The notes: generated by a model from the sequence alone, not told the origin. A stretch of 64,000 nucleotides of DNA from Candidatus Gastranaerophilales bacterium (GCA_944325885.1 CALVBT010000003.1:228251-292250); one strand, 5' to 3'. Numbered from the stretch's first letter, positions 16,846 to 26,041 are shown. Translations and numbers: made by a program.

Positions 16846-17942
16846 TGGTTCAAAGCGCATATATTCACATACCTTTTTGCAAAAGCAAATGCGGCTACTG
16901 TTCGTTTGTATCGTATACGGGCAGTGATTCTTCCCTGCGCAAAAAATATGTGGAAGAACTGATTCTGGAAATTAAAGCAGAATACAAAAGTGAAGACTTA
17001 AAAACACTCTACTTTGGCGGAGGAACACCCTCTCTAACAGAGCCTGAGGGCATAAAAAAAATAATACAAAACATCTCTCTGCAGCCGGATGCAGAAGTGA
17101 CACTGGAAATAAATCCGGAAACAGTTGACAAAAGCCGTCTGACACAATACAAAAAAGCAGGCATAAACAGGCTCTCTATCGGCGTACAGAGTTTTGACGA
17201 CGATATACTAAAGGCAATAGGAAGAATCCACACCGCAGACAAAGCTATAAAAACAATCACGGATGCAAAAGACGCAGGATTTAAAAACATAAGTCTGGAT
17301 TTTATATACGGGCTGCCTTCTCAAAGTCTTCAAAGTTTTACAAACGACCTAAAAACAGCCGTACAATTAGATATAGAACACATTTCTCTTTACGGGTTAA
17401 AAATAGAAGAGGGCAGCAAATTTTTCCAAAACCCGCCTGAAAATATTGCAGACGACGACCTGCAGGCGGATATGTATCTGGCTGCGATTGAACTGCTGGA
17501 ACAAGCAGGGTTTAAGCATTATGAAATAAGCAATTTTTCAAAAGAAGGATTTGAATCCCAACACAATCTAAATTACTGGAATGCAAATGAATACTACGGA
17601 TTTGGCGCAGCTGCACACGGATACACAAACAACACACGATACTCAAACTACTGCGATTTAAAAAACTATTTTGAAAAAAGCTCAAAAAAACAATATCTGC
17701 ACTCACAAACAAAACAAGAAAAGCTGGAAGAAGCAATATTTCTCGGGTTCAGAAAAGCCGAAGGCATAAATACAAACGAACTCAACCGTAATTTTGATAT
17801 AGATTTTGAAAAAGAATACAAAAGTATTTTAGAAAAGTTTACCAAAACAAAACACCTTCTAAAAACCCCCTCAGGCTACTGCCTGAGCAATGAAGGTTTT
17901 CTAATTTCAAACATTATTCTGTCAGATTTTATTTGTTGTTAA
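16845..17942 (+). CDS. hemW: Radical SAM heme chaperone HemW (HemN-like)
   Basis: 365 aa. AYIHIPFCKSKCGYCSF holds CX3CX2C for the 4Fe-4S cluster. A Phe follows where true coproporphyrinogen oxidase HemN has the extra Cys, which points to HemW. LYFGGGTPSL, EINPETVD, IGVQSFDDDILKAIGR and LDFIYGLPSQSL are standard. The ATG shares one base with the proA stop (TAATG). HemW is thought to insert heme into proteins; a heme role in this fermentative host is uncertain. Confidence 0.9.
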   Translation: MVQSAYIHIPFCKSKCGYCSFVSYTGSDSSLRKKYVEELILEIKAEYKSEDLKTLYFGGGTPSLTEPEGIKKIIQNISLQPDAEVTLEINPETVDKSRLTQYKKAGINRLSIGVQSFDDDILKAIGRIHTADKAIKTITDAKDAGFKNISLDFIYGLPSQSLQSFTNDLKTAVQLDIEHISLYGLKIEEGSKFFQNPPENIADDDLQADMYLAAIELLEQAGFKHYEISNFSKEGFESQHNLNYWNANEYYGFGAAAHGYTNNTRYSNYCDLKNYFEKSSKKQYLHSQTKQEKLEEAIFLGFRKAEGINTNELNRNFDIDFEKEYKSILEKFTKTKHLLKTPSGYCLSNEGFLISNIILSDFICC

Positions 17943-17980
17943 GGATTGTTTACAAATCTTGAAAAATCATACAAAAACAT

Positions 17981-18008
17981 TAAAGTTTTTGTATAGACAT
18001 TCCGATAT
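17981..18008 (+). promoter_or_regulatory. Sigma-28-type promoter before the 63-aa gene
   Basis: TAAAGTTT (17981-17988), 12 bases, TCCGATAT (18001-18008). It matches the flagellar sigma consensus TAAA-N15/16-GCCGATAT in all but one of the -10 positions. Same spacing as the flagellin promoter at 27089-27062. Confidence 0.7.
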
Positions 18009-18039
18009 TTATAGTGTGAAGTAAAAAAGGGAAAACAAC

Positions 18040-18231
18040 ATGACAGCAAGCTTTTTCTCCAACAAAGACCCCGATCTGCCGAATCTGAACCTAAAGTCTC
18101 TTCCAAAAATCAAAAAAGGTCTGCCCAAAATTCAAATGAACGGTGACAATTTGCTATTTGAAATTGACGGAAAAAATGTTCTCATGGATGACATTGCCGA
18201 CAAATTCAGCAACATTTATTTCAACTCATAA
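18040..18231 (+). CDS. Small hypothetical protein (63 aa), likely in the flagellar regulon
   Basis: No family recognised. MTASFFSNKDPDLPNLNLKS starts a polar N-terminus rich in Leu/Pro/Lys, followed by a short beta-like stretch (NNLLFEIDGKNVLMDDI type) and an acidic tail. No signal peptide or membrane helix. AAAAAAGGG lies about 9 bases upstream of the ATG. The sigma-28-type promoter 30 bases upstream is the main reason to take it seriously. Family-size considerations would allow an anti-sigma factor or a chaperone, but it shows no FlgM, FliS or CsrA motif. Confidence 0.65.
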   Translation: MTASFFSNKDPDLPNLNLKSLPKIKKGLPKIQMNGDNLLFEIDGKNVLMDDIADKFSNIYFNS

Positions 18232-18233
18232 TT

Positions 18234-18370
18234 TTCATATAGTCAACTGACTCCGACTACTTATTGAACCTGTGCATTTGACAAGTCCATTTTGTTCAAT
18301 AAGTCCGGCACAGGCAAAAAGTCCATGGGGTCACTTCACAAGATATAAGCAAAGGAATCTCAGACAATTT
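18234..18370. repeat. Composite intergenic repeat, copy R1
   Basis: Begins TTCATATAGTCAACTGACTC and contains blocks GAACCTGTGCA, AAGTCCGGCACAGGCAA, CATGGGGTCACTT and TCAGACAA. The same blocks occur in the same order in the longer copy at 36745-37039. No reading frame. Confidence 0.65.
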
Positions 18371-18386
18371 CCTATATACGGAATGT

Positions 18387-19106
18387 CTATGCCATGAGTT
18401 TATTTGATTCTCTTGTTTCAAAAAACTCTTTTTCGTAATCGTCCATTTCGTCTTTATTTAAAACAGCAGCTTTTTTGTCGTTTTTAACATCAGTTTTGGC
18501 TGTTACATTATTTTGTTTGTCTGTTTTATCTGCATCTTTAATTTCTGCAGTTTTTTCAGATTTTTTAACTTTTTTGTCAGGATACAATTCTGAACCTATT
18601 TTGTAACCTACAGTGCTGCCTGCAATAGAACCGCAAACAAAGCCTACGCCCTCTAAAATAGAAAGAGCTATTTTTGCATATTTATTTTTGATTCCTGCTC
18701 TGAAATTTTTCATATAATTTGACTGCAGAGCTTCTTTCATTGCACCTTCGACAGCGAACATAGAAGTCATCCCGAGAACTTCTCTTTTTAAAGCCTGCTC
18801 TTTGTCATCAGCAACAATTACACGGTATCCTGCAGCACCTATCAAAAGCGGATTTACATTTTTAGATGCCCAGTTTGCACCTTTAGCTATTGTATCAAGA
18901 GCTTTATTCCCCTTTGCTGCTTCTGTCATAACATTGATTGCAGCCTGTGCGCCTTTGCCGAGCGCATTATCCAATTGTGCAGCAGCCTTTGCAGCATTTG
19001 TAAACTGACCTACGTCAGCAAATATTCTGCCTTTGTCGTCTGTATTAGCTACTTTATCGGCATTTCTTATACCAAATATAGCTGATTTACAAAACACATC
19101 GTACAT
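18387..19106 (-). CDS. Hypothetical glycine-zipper protein (239 aa)
   Basis: No family recognised. Ala-rich helices (about residues 35-80) are followed by a hydrophobic patch near 85-97 (NPLLIGAAGYRVIV) and a glycine zipper near 150-172 (GFVCGSIAGSTVGYKIGSE) that could enter or span the membrane. The last 65 residues are very Lys/Asp-rich and disordered (KKSEKTAEIKDADKTDKQNN). AAGGTG lies 7 bases before the ATG. It shares the zipper-plus-charged-tail layout with the 24689 gene. Confidence 0.7.
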   Translation of the reverse strand: MYDVFCKSAIFGIRNADKVANTDDKGRIFADVGQFTNAAKAAAQLDNALGKGAQAAINVMTEAAKGNKALDTIAKGANWASKNVNPLLIGAAGYRVIVADDKEQALKREVLGMTSMFAVEGAMKEALQSNYMKNFRAGIKNKYAKIALSILEGVGFVCGSIAGSTVGYKIGSELYPDKKVKKSEKTAEIKDADKTDKQNNVTAKTDVKNDKKAAVLNKDEMDDYEKEFFETRESNKLMA

Positions 19107-19253
19107 GCGACCACACCTTTATACTAATCACTTCCATTTATATAAAAACAATTTCTGCAAAAAAATTGCTAGTTTTTTCAAAAATTTTACACTCGTAATA
19201 TAATGTTTTATGTAGTCTTTTGTATCAAAAACTTACAACATTTTGCCCATAAT

Positions 19254-19463
19254 ATGATAAAAAAATTTTTAATAAAAATAATCGAAATATATCAAAAAAT
19301 CTCATCACTAAAACCGCCCGTATGCAGATTTTATCCCACCTGCTCGGAATATACAAAACAGGCAATAAAAAAATACGGCATTCTAAAAGGCGGCTGGCTG
19401 GGAATAAAACGTATCTGCCGCTGTCATCCGCTCAACCCCGGCGGATATGACCCTGTGCCTTAA
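19254..19463 (+). CDS. yidD: Membrane protein insertion efficiency factor YidD
   Basis: 69 aa. [23 protein letters not shown] and [17 protein letters not shown] are the hallmark of the family, with the conserved Cys residues. YidD is a small amphipathic membrane-associated protein helping YidC. The start is set at 19254 (MIKKFLIK) by family length; a frame upstream would add 17 unlikely residues. No Shine-Dalgarno is visible. No rpmH, rnpA or yidC is adjacent, unlike the usual arrangement. Confidence 0.93.
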   Translation: MIKKFLIKIIEIYQKISSLKPPVCRFYPTCSEYTKQAIKKYGILKGGWLGIKRICRCHPLNPGGYDPVP

Positions 19464-19641
19464 TCATTTCATTTAGTCAACTAATTAATTTCATATAGTC
19501 CACTTTATGTACGATTTTCACGCTCAGGCTGGATTTTTAATTGTTTTTTTTATAAAATTTTAGTCATAATCGATAATAGAGAGTCCTTCTTCTCAATAAA
19601 TTGTCACCCCATAACAATAAAGGACTCAAACGAGGAATAAG
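19464..19641. repeat. Intergenic stretch with fragments of the composite repeat
   Basis: Two degenerate copies of the repeat core lie in tandem (CATTTAGTCAACTAATT and TCATATAGTCCACTT), followed by GATTTTCACGCTCAGG. The last block resembles TTTTCTTCACGCTCGG of the copy at 36745. The remainder is the leader of the glycosyltransferase, with GAGGAATAAG as ribosome binding site. Confidence 0.45.
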
Positions 19642-21219
19642 ATGGTTAACTTTTTAATTTTTTTACTGGCATTACTGTTCTTGTACGTAATCATTTTTAC
19701 GCTCTATTACACACTGTGCGTGTTTAAAAGCACAAGAGCAAAAAAATTTCTGCAAACACAAAAATACAATGCAGCAGCAATGCCGCACAACATAATCGTT
19801 ATAATCTATGCAAGAAATAACGAATCAACAATCGTTCCCCTGCTCGAAGCATTGAACAAACAAAACTACAACAAAGAACACTACCAGACACATATTATTC
19901 TCGACCACTGCACAGACAATTCTTCTAACATACTGGAATTTATAGGCGGTGCAAAAATATGGCGTGTGGGCGAAAATGCGCCTATCGGCCGTGACGAGGC
20001 TATTTCATGGATTCTTGAAGGACTTTTATCCTACCAGAATGTTGATGCGTTTGTATTTTTGAGCGCAGACAGATATATAAACGAAAACTTTATATCTTCA
20101 ATTAATGCAAACCTGTATACAGAAAAAATCCTTGTCGGTTCAACAGATTATCTGGTAAAAACAAAAACTCTCCTAAACGCAATAAAAACAACCTACCACT
20201 CATACATTAACAGAATCATCGACTGCGGACGCTCTCTGTCAGGGCTGGCCAGTGTGGTTGACTCGGATATATTTGTAATAAAAAAAGAAGTGCTGGATAA
20301 AATAAAATGTGTGGATTTTAAAGACACAAACAGCGAGCTGAAATATACAACCCTTCTTGTAAGAAACGGTTTTATTCCAAAATTCTGCCCGCTAATTAAA
20401 ACCTACACATCAATAGACAATTTCAAATCAAGAAAACCTGCTATATCTTTTAAGATTTCTCTTGTTTGGAACTGTCTTCCGTTATTTATAAAATCCACTC
20501 CAAAATTCGGAGAATTTTTGCTCAGCACTTTATCCCCGAATTTCTGGATGCTTATACTTATTTATGCAGGGCTTTTGAGCTTTACCAGCACCTATGAACT
20601 CACAAGTTTTCCGATAATCAATTTTAATTCGGTATTCTTGTTCTTCGGATTGCTTGTACTGGCATTTGCCGCATCATTATTCACTTCTAAAATCGGTGCA
20701 AAAAACTTTATATACCTGTTTATGTTCCCGATTTATTCTCTATTAAAAATCTTTACCCATGTTCCGGTAATAAATGCAATAACCAACAAACTCACAAACA
20801 AAAAAACAGACGAAGACAAAGAAATGTCTACTGTTGATGTGCTTGTGACAGACGGAAAAAACAACCTCAAATGCAAACTCGACCTGATATCAGAAAGCGG
20901 GCTTGTGAAAGCTGTTTTCCGTTTCAAAAAGAAAAAATATTCCTCATCATCTCAGATAAGAATGGTCGACGCAATAAAAGAAGTCTGCGACAAACTGAAC
21001 GAACACGGATTCAGAATAAAAATCTGTCAGTCCTGCGGATACTTTAACCTCAAAATGGACGGCTCCACAAATATGGTCAAAGGCTATTGCAACAGGCTGG
21101 TCGCTCAAAGAGAAAGCGACGTGCCTATGGACACTATCCTGTGGAATGCTTGCCCTTACTATGTTCCTCAGGAAGTAAACAAAATTATAGACATAAATTC
21201 GTTTAGAGAAAATCCGTAA
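19642..21219 (+). CDS. Membrane glycosyltransferase family 2 protein with a C-terminal four-cysteine domain
   Basis: 525 aa. One N-terminal membrane helix (3-25), then a GT-A fold (50-260) with IIVIIYARNNESTI and ILDHCTDNSS. Three or four membrane helices follow at about 290-390. The usual metal-binding DxD is replaced by LSADRY (141-144), keeping one Asp. Residues about 400-525 form a separate soluble domain with Cys462, Cys465, Cys483 and Cys504, which look like a zinc site. I do not know this fusion. The substrate is probably a lipid- or nucleotide-linked sugar for an envelope polymer. dprA follows after one base. Confidence 0.75.
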   Translation: MVNFLIFLLALLFLYVIIFTLYYTLCVFKSTRAKKFLQTQKYNAAAMPHNIIVIIYARNNESTIVPLLEALNKQNYNKEHYQTHIILDHCTDNSSNILEFIGGAKIWRVGENAPIGRDEAISWILEGLLSYQNVDAFVFLSADRYINENFISSINANLYTEKILVGSTDYLVKTKTLLNAIKTTYHSYINRIIDCGRSLSGLASVVDSDIFVIKKEVLDKIKCVDFKDTNSELKYTTLLVRNGFIPKFCPLIKTYTSIDNFKSRKPAISFKISLVWNCLPLFIKSTPKFGEFLLSTLSPNFWMLILIYAGLLSFTSTYELTSFPIINFNSVFLFFGLLVLAFAASLFTSKIGAKNFIYLFMFPIYSLLKIFTHVPVINAITNKLTNKKTDEDKEMSTVDVLVTDGKNNLKCKLDLISESGLVKAVFRFKKKKYSSSSQIRMVDAIKEVCDKLNEHGFRIKICQSCGYFNLKMDGSTNMVKGYCNRLVAQRESDVPMDTILWNACPYYVPQEVNKIIDINSFRENP

Positions 21220-21220
21220 A

Positions 21221-22342
21221 ATGACCAACGACGATGCAAAATACTGGCTGGCTTTTGCCTCAATCGAAAAAATAGGAAGCGTCTTTATTCAGACACTTTT
21301 TAATCACTTCGGTTCTATAAAATCCGCCTGGTGCGCTGATGCACAGGAATTGTACGAGGTAGAAAGTCTTACCAAAAGGCAGATTGCAGATTTTCTGCAG
21401 ATTAGAAACGACACAAATCCGGATGACTGTCTGAATTTTATAAAAAAAAGAGGCATAAAATTCATAAATTTTACGGACGAAAACTATCCAAAACTGCTGA
21501 AACAGATATACAATCCGCCAATGACACTTTTTTACAAAGGGGATTTGGCACGCTGCAATTTTGACAGAACGCTTGCCGTTGTGGGGTCAAGAAAAGCCAG
21601 CGAAGCCGCAAAAACAGTTTTAACAAAAATTATTTCAGAATTTAAAGGCACTGATATCTGTATAGTTTCGGGGCTGGCACTCGGGATTGATACCTGCGCA
21701 CACAGAGCCGCCGTAAACAACGAAATAAGCACCATAGGCGTAATTGCCAGCGGGTTCGATTTTATTTATCCGTCCCAGAACAAAGACCTCTACAAAAAGA
21801 TTGAAGACTCTTCAGGCGTAATCTTTAGTGAATACTGGCCGACCTTTCAGCCCATGCAATGGAGATTCCCGCACCGAAACAGAATAGTGACAGGCCTTTC
21901 CAAAGGCACGCTCGTTGCAGAAGCAGCAATAAAAAGCGGGGCTTTGATAAGTGCAAATCTGTGTCTGGAGCAGAACAGAGAGCTTATGTGCATGCCGGGG
22001 CTTTTAACAAACCCGAACACGGAAGGAATCTACAAACTTATAAAAAACGGTGCTGCTGTTGTGACAAGAGCGCAGGATATTTTAGATACCCTTGAGTGGC
22101 AAATAGAAGTAAACCAAAACACGCCCCAAAATCAAGGCACAATAGAATCGCTCAATTTGACAGAGCAGGAAGAAAAAATTTTCAAACTCGTTGCTACAGA
22201 AGCAAAAACCATAGACGAACTCAGCCTGCAGACAAATTATGACTTTGCTGATTTGACAATGCTTTTAACAACACTGGAAATCAAAGGCTGCATAAAAATG
22301 ACTGACGGCGGAAAATATATGTCCGTAATCAACGTAGGCTAA
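21221..22342 (+). CDS. dprA: DNA processing protein DprA
   Basis: 373 aa. The Rossmann-like domain has AVVGSRKAS, IVSGLALGIDTCAHRAA, GVIASGFDFIYP, GVIFSEY, WRFPHRNRIVTGLSKGTLVAEA and SGALISANLCLEQNRELMCMPG. These bind single-stranded DNA and load RecA during natural transformation. A C-terminal winged helix (about 310-373) and an N-terminal HhH/SAM-like part are present. It is coupled to the glycosyltransferase. With the pilin-like genes it raises the possibility of competence, but no comEC or comEA is in the window. Confidence 0.95.
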   Translation: MTNDDAKYWLAFASIEKIGSVFIQTLFNHFGSIKSAWCADAQELYEVESLTKRQIADFLQIRNDTNPDDCLNFIKKRGIKFINFTDENYPKLLKQIYNPPMTLFYKGDLARCNFDRTLAVVGSRKASEAAKTVLTKIISEFKGTDICIVSGLALGIDTCAHRAAVNNEISTIGVIASGFDFIYPSQNKDLYKKIEDSSGVIFSEYWPTFQPMQWRFPHRNRIVTGLSKGTLVAEAAIKSGALISANLCLEQNRELMCMPGLLTNPNTEGIYKLIKNGAAVVTRAQDILDTLEWQIEVNQNTPQNQGTIESLNLTEQEEKIFKLVATEAKTIDELSLQTNYDFADLTMLLTTLEIKGCIKMTDGGKYMSVINVG

Positions 22343-22343
22343 A

Positions 22344-23150
22344 TTACAGATAGCATTTTCTTTCCTGACCGGCGACACCTGCATACAATTCCACAAACTC
22401 TTTAGCCGGACTGGAGTCGATTTTTGTGAGCAGAACTTCTTCTATCTGGAAAAATCCTACATCACCGGACATTTCAACATCAATTTTTATAGGTTTGCGC
22501 TCTCCGTGGTGGATACCTATTCTGTTTATGGCATTTGCAGAATATTTGTGGATATCCCCGACTCTCGGTGCATGATTTATAGAAAGAGGAATCCTAGCCC
22601 TGCCTTTTGTCATATCACATCCATCCGCAATAAGTATTATACCCGCTTCTATCGAATGAATTTTTCGAGAAGACATATGACCGATAATAGACTCTATTGC
22701 CACTGATTTTATAACAACACGTCTGTGCAAATCATCAGGGAACAAATGCAGCAAAGTCCTGTCAATAATAGGCTGTGCCAGCATAACAGACATTTCCTCA
22801 TGGCCCTGTCTGCCTATTGCCATACCCAGATCATGCATCATGCCGGCAAGGATTACCGCACACATACTGTCTTCAAAGGTGCCTATTTCTTCTTTTTCAA
22901 GAGAGGTCTTTATGCCGCAATCGTGTAAAATATTGAGCATTTTTATGGCATTGCCCACCACCTGACGCATGTGTACCGGCCCGTGGTCATTATAGCCCAG
23001 CCTTCTTATGGAAACATTGTTTGCATACTCCTGCAGCTCTTGCAGCTCTTCATCAGCGAACAAATAATTCACCAGCTCAAGGCACTGAGGATTGTTTTTT
23101 AATCTTTCCTGTATTTTTGCTTCTGTATTTACTTCTTTTATTGATTTCAT
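22344..23150 (-). CDS. HD-domain phosphohydrolase
   Basis: 268 aa. The metal-binding HD motif is complete: His56 and His60 in YNDHGPVHMRQV, and HisAsp at 106-107 in LAGMMHDLGMAIGRQGHEE. The substrate could be a nucleotide or cyclic nucleotide; the sequence does not say. The last 90 residues (GCDMTKGRARIPLS onward) are conserved-looking but not recognised. One base separates its stop from the dprA stop, so the genes converge. Confidence 0.8.
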   Translation of the reverse strand: MKSIKEVNTEAKIQERLKNNPQCLELVNYLFADEELQELQEYANNVSIRRLGYNDHGPVHMRQVVGNAIKMLNILHDCGIKTSLEKEEIGTFEDSMCAVILAGMMHDLGMAIGRQGHEEMSVMLAQPIIDRTLLHLFPDDLHRRVVIKSVAIESIIGHMSSRKIHSIEAGIILIADGCDMTKGRARIPLSINHAPRVGDIHKYSANAINRIGIHHGERKPIKIDVEMSGDVGFFQIEEVLLTKIDSSPAKEFVELYAGVAGQERKCYL

Positions 23151-23270
23151 TTTATTTTATTTACCTTTTTATTCCTAAACATATTATACACTATCAAAAT
23201 ATTTTCATGATATAATGACAATCGGAAAAGTGGCTTGTACAGCCGAAAGACAAGGGGAATAAAAAACAAC

Positions 23271-24647
23271 ATGTTCGACAGCTTATCAGACAAATTGCAA
23301 GAAATTATAAGAAAAACCTCCGGCAGCGACAAACTGACAGAAGAAAATATGTCCGATGCCTTAAGAGAAATCCGTCGTGCCTTGCTCGAGGCAGACGTAA
23401 ACCTCAGAGTGGTAAAGGCATTTGTTTCTTCTATACGTGAAAGAGCAGAAGGTGAACACGTTACACAGGGCGTAGACCCCGCTCAACAGCTAATAAAAAT
23501 TGTAAACGATGAGCTGGTCAAACTTCTGGGTTCAAAAAACGAACCCCTGAACCTGTCCGGTCACCCGTCAGTAATTATGATGCTGGGGCTGCAAGGCTCA
23601 GGTAAAACGACATCAAGTGCAAAACTCGCAATAAAACTGAAAAAAGAAGGCAAAAATCCCCTGCTCGTAGCATGTGACGTATACAGACCTGCTGCGATTG
23701 CGCAGTTAAAAACGCTGGGTGAGCAAACAAAAACAGAAGTTTTTACAATAGAAGACTGCACTGATGTACAAAGAATTGCAACAGAAGCACTCGAATATGC
23801 AAAAAACAACGGTTTTAACGTAGTGATACTCGATACTGCCGGCCGTCTGCAGATAGATACACAGATGATGGCAGAGCTGTTGATTTTGGACAGGACAATT
23901 CATCCGCAGGAAAAATTGCTTGTTATCGATGCAATGACAGGGCAAGAAGCTGTTAACGTAGCAGAAAACTTTAACGAACAGCTCGAAATAACAGGTCTTG
24001 TGCTAACAAAACTTGACGGCGATTCCAGAGGCGGTGCAGCATTGAGCGTTGTTTACTGCACACAAAAGCCTATAAAACTAACCGGTGTAGGCGAAAAACT
24101 CGATGCTCTTCAGGATTTTTATCCTGACCGTATGGCCACCCGCATACTGGGTATGGGTGACATTGTTTCGCTTGTTGAAAAAGCCCAGCAGAACTTTGAT
24201 GCAAAACAGGCAGAAGAACTTGAAAAGAAAATGAGAAAAGCAGAATTTTCTTTCAACGACTTTTTAAATATGCAAAAGACAATGAAAAACCTCGGCTCAA
24301 TGGATCAGATACTCGGAATGCTGCCTATCCCCGGACTGAAAAAAGATGACAGACAGATGCTGGCTCACGAAGGCGAAAAACAGCTCAAAAAAATAGAAGC
24401 CTTTATCCAGAGTATGACACCGGAAGAAAGGGACAACCCGTCCATCATAAACACAAGCAGAAAAAAACGTATTGCAAAAGGCTGCGGAATGGAGCTTGCG
24501 CAAATAAACCAATACATTTCCCAATTTGAGCAAATGCGCCAGATGATGAAAGGGTTCACAAAAATTTCCGACAAAGTAAAATCAGGAAAAATGAAGCTGC
24601 CAAAGCTTCCCAAAGGTTTTGGAAAACACAGCAAACTCCCGTTTTAA
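23271..24647 (+). CDS. ffh: Signal recognition particle GTPase Ffh
   Basis: 458 aa. The N domain helices precede the G domain: GLQGSGKTTSSAKLA (G1), DVYRPAAIAQL, DTAGRLQIDTQMMAEL (G3), TKLDGDSRGGAALS (G4). The Met-rich M domain binds 4.5S RNA and signal peptides (about 300-458), with MTPEERDNPSIINTSRKKRI and GCGMELAQIN. The start is the ATG at 23271 by family alignment; an ORF extension to 23235 is unlikely. AGGGG is 13 bases upstream, rather far. FtsY, its receptor, is at 49236. Confidence 0.96.
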   Translation: MFDSLSDKLQEIIRKTSGSDKLTEENMSDALREIRRALLEADVNLRVVKAFVSSIRERAEGEHVTQGVDPAQQLIKIVNDELVKLLGSKNEPLNLSGHPSVIMMLGLQGSGKTTSSAKLAIKLKKEGKNPLLVACDVYRPAAIAQLKTLGEQTKTEVFTIEDCTDVQRIATEALEYAKNNGFNVVILDTAGRLQIDTQMMAELLILDRTIHPQEKLLVIDAMTGQEAVNVAENFNEQLEITGLVLTKLDGDSRGGAALSVVYCTQKPIKLTGVGEKLDALQDFYPDRMATRILGMGDIVSLVEKAQQNFDAKQAEELEKKMRKAEFSFNDFLNMQKTMKNLGSMDQILGMLPIPGLKKDDRQMLAHEGEKQLKKIEAFIQSMTPEERDNPSIINTSRKKRIAKGCGMELAQINQYISQFEQMRQMMKGFTKISDKVKSGKMKLPKLPKGFGKHSKLPF

Positions 24648-24688
24648 GTGCATGTGGTCACTTTATCAAAATTTATGCTTTTGCGTCG

Positions 24689-25606
24689 CTACCTCTCATA
24701 ATCTTTCATATCGTTGAAACGGCCTTTAAATGCACGTTTAAAATCAATGTTTTGAAAATCGATTGAATCGATTGTTTCATCCAGTTTGTCCTGATACAAA
24801 TCAGCAACCTCACGGCCGGCATACGCTCCGCCAATCAGGGCCGCCAGCAGCGCAGGATATTTTATATAATTTTTCTTGTTTTCAACAGCCAGAGATACAC
24901 CTGCAACGAGCAAGGACGGAATAAGAGAATTTGCTATCAATTCTTTTGAGGTTCGTTTTATCTTGTTGTTGTATCCGTCGAGTTTTGCAACAGACATGCC
25001 TGTCAGCGCAATCATAGGAACCGCAGTAAACACGCTCATGCCGGGAAGCGAAAGCATTGCGCTCGCTGTATTTACGGCAGTTTTGTTTACGTAGTTAAAG
25101 TTTTTGAAAACATTACTTTCTTTTAAGAAGGCAATGTTTTGCACAAGCTTTTGTTTTTCTTCGTTTTCAACGGCTTCTTTTTGTGCGTCCTGTTTGGATT
25201 TTGCTTTTTTAGACTTTGCCTTATCCGAAGCAGTGTTGTTTGTAAAATACGGCTTGTTAAGTACATATTTGTGAACAAATTCGTTTCCGCAAACAGCACC
25301 AGCAATACCGCCGAAAGTGTTCAATACACCGGCAATACTCTGTGTCAGGACATACTGCATAGATTTTAAGTAGGTTTTGTGTACCTCGCTGCTTTTGCAA
25401 ATTTTTCTGGAAATCGGATTCATCAATAAGAATCCGGCAAGAGAACCCAGCAGCATTGCGCTGTCTTTTGCCAGTATGCGGCTTTTTTTCTCAGGCTTTG
25501 CCTTTTCATAATCCAGCATTGTTTTCCCTGTCCCTACTGCCAGAAAAACAGTAGGAGCAAGGACCCTTGGTCTTGTTAATGCTGTTGCGATTCTTTTGAT
25601 GTTCAT
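24689..25606 (-). CDS. Hypothetical membrane-associated glycine-zipper protein (305 aa)
   Basis: No family recognised. Several hydrophobic or glycine-zipper segments lie at about 12-25, 48-62 (AMLLGSLAGFLLMNP), 90-106 (LNTFGGIAGAVCGNEF), 180-205, 225-240 and 250-265 (LLAALIGGAYAGREV). A Lys-rich disordered insert (SDKAKSKKAKSKQDAQ) sits at about 125-150. The pattern suggests a multi-pass or peripheral membrane protein. It converges with ffh. No Shine-Dalgarno is evident before the ATG. Confidence 0.7.
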   Translation of the reverse strand: MNIKRIATALTRPRVLAPTVFLAVGTGKTMLDYEKAKPEKKSRILAKDSAMLLGSLAGFLLMNPISRKICKSSEVHKTYLKSMQYVLTQSIAGVLNTFGGIAGAVCGNEFVHKYVLNKPYFTNNTASDKAKSKKAKSKQDAQKEAVENEEKQKLVQNIAFLKESNVFKNFNYVNKTAVNTASAMLSLPGMSVFTAVPMIALTGMSVAKLDGYNNKIKRTSKELIANSLIPSLLVAGVSLAVENKKNYIKYPALLAALIGGAYAGREVADLYQDKLDETIDSIDFQNIDFKRAFKGRFNDMKDYER

Positions 25607-25779
25607 GAACTTTAATAAGTGTTTTTTACGTAAACTAATCTAAATTTCCTGAGCAAATATTATTAAACCTCTAAATCAAAAAAATTGCCTCATTTAATTA
25701 GATTGTAAAGTTTTGTAACAGTATATACTAAAAAGTGAAATTTTGAAGTTTGTATATACTTTATATATATGTAAGACAA

Positions 25780-25930
25780 AATCAAACAAAACATTAAATA
25801 AACACAAAGCATAAAATAAACAAATTAAATAAGATGAGACTTTCACACTAACACTAACTAACCTACCTAACTTCCTAACCTTCCCTTCCTATTAAAAGTA
25901 TTGCTCTAATGATAAATTAGAGCTTTTTTT
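25780..25930 (+). ncRNA. Candidate pyrimidine-rich small RNA
   Basis: A 560-base gap between two minus-strand genes holds a plus-strand intrinsic terminator (25903-25930) with no open reading frame before it. AT-rich promoter-like sequence (TATACT at 25754-25759, TATATAT near 25762) lies upstream. The candidate transcript contains an unusual run without G, from about 25846 to 25890, built of CTAAC, CCTACC, TTCCTAACC and TTCCCTTCC. It could pair with AGGAAGG-type ribosome binding sites. The 5' end is a guess. Confidence 0.4.
25903..25930 (+). terminator. Intrinsic terminator of the candidate small RNA
   Basis: Stem GCTCTAAT/ATTAGAGC, 5-base loop GATAA, then nine T. Confidence 0.85.
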
Positions 25931-26041
25931 TTGACAAAATGAACAGGCGCAGCGAAGCGAGCCTTGTGAACTTGTCTGCGAAACGGAGTGTAGCTGCTTC
26001 TTTTTCGGCTGAGCTTAGGAAAAGCCTCAAAAACTAGAGAG

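Noticed and set aside
19545-19590. A further sigma-28-like site before the glycosyltransferase (TAAAATTTTAG ... TCGATAAT)
   Set aside because: The two parts are about three bases too close compared with the other sites.
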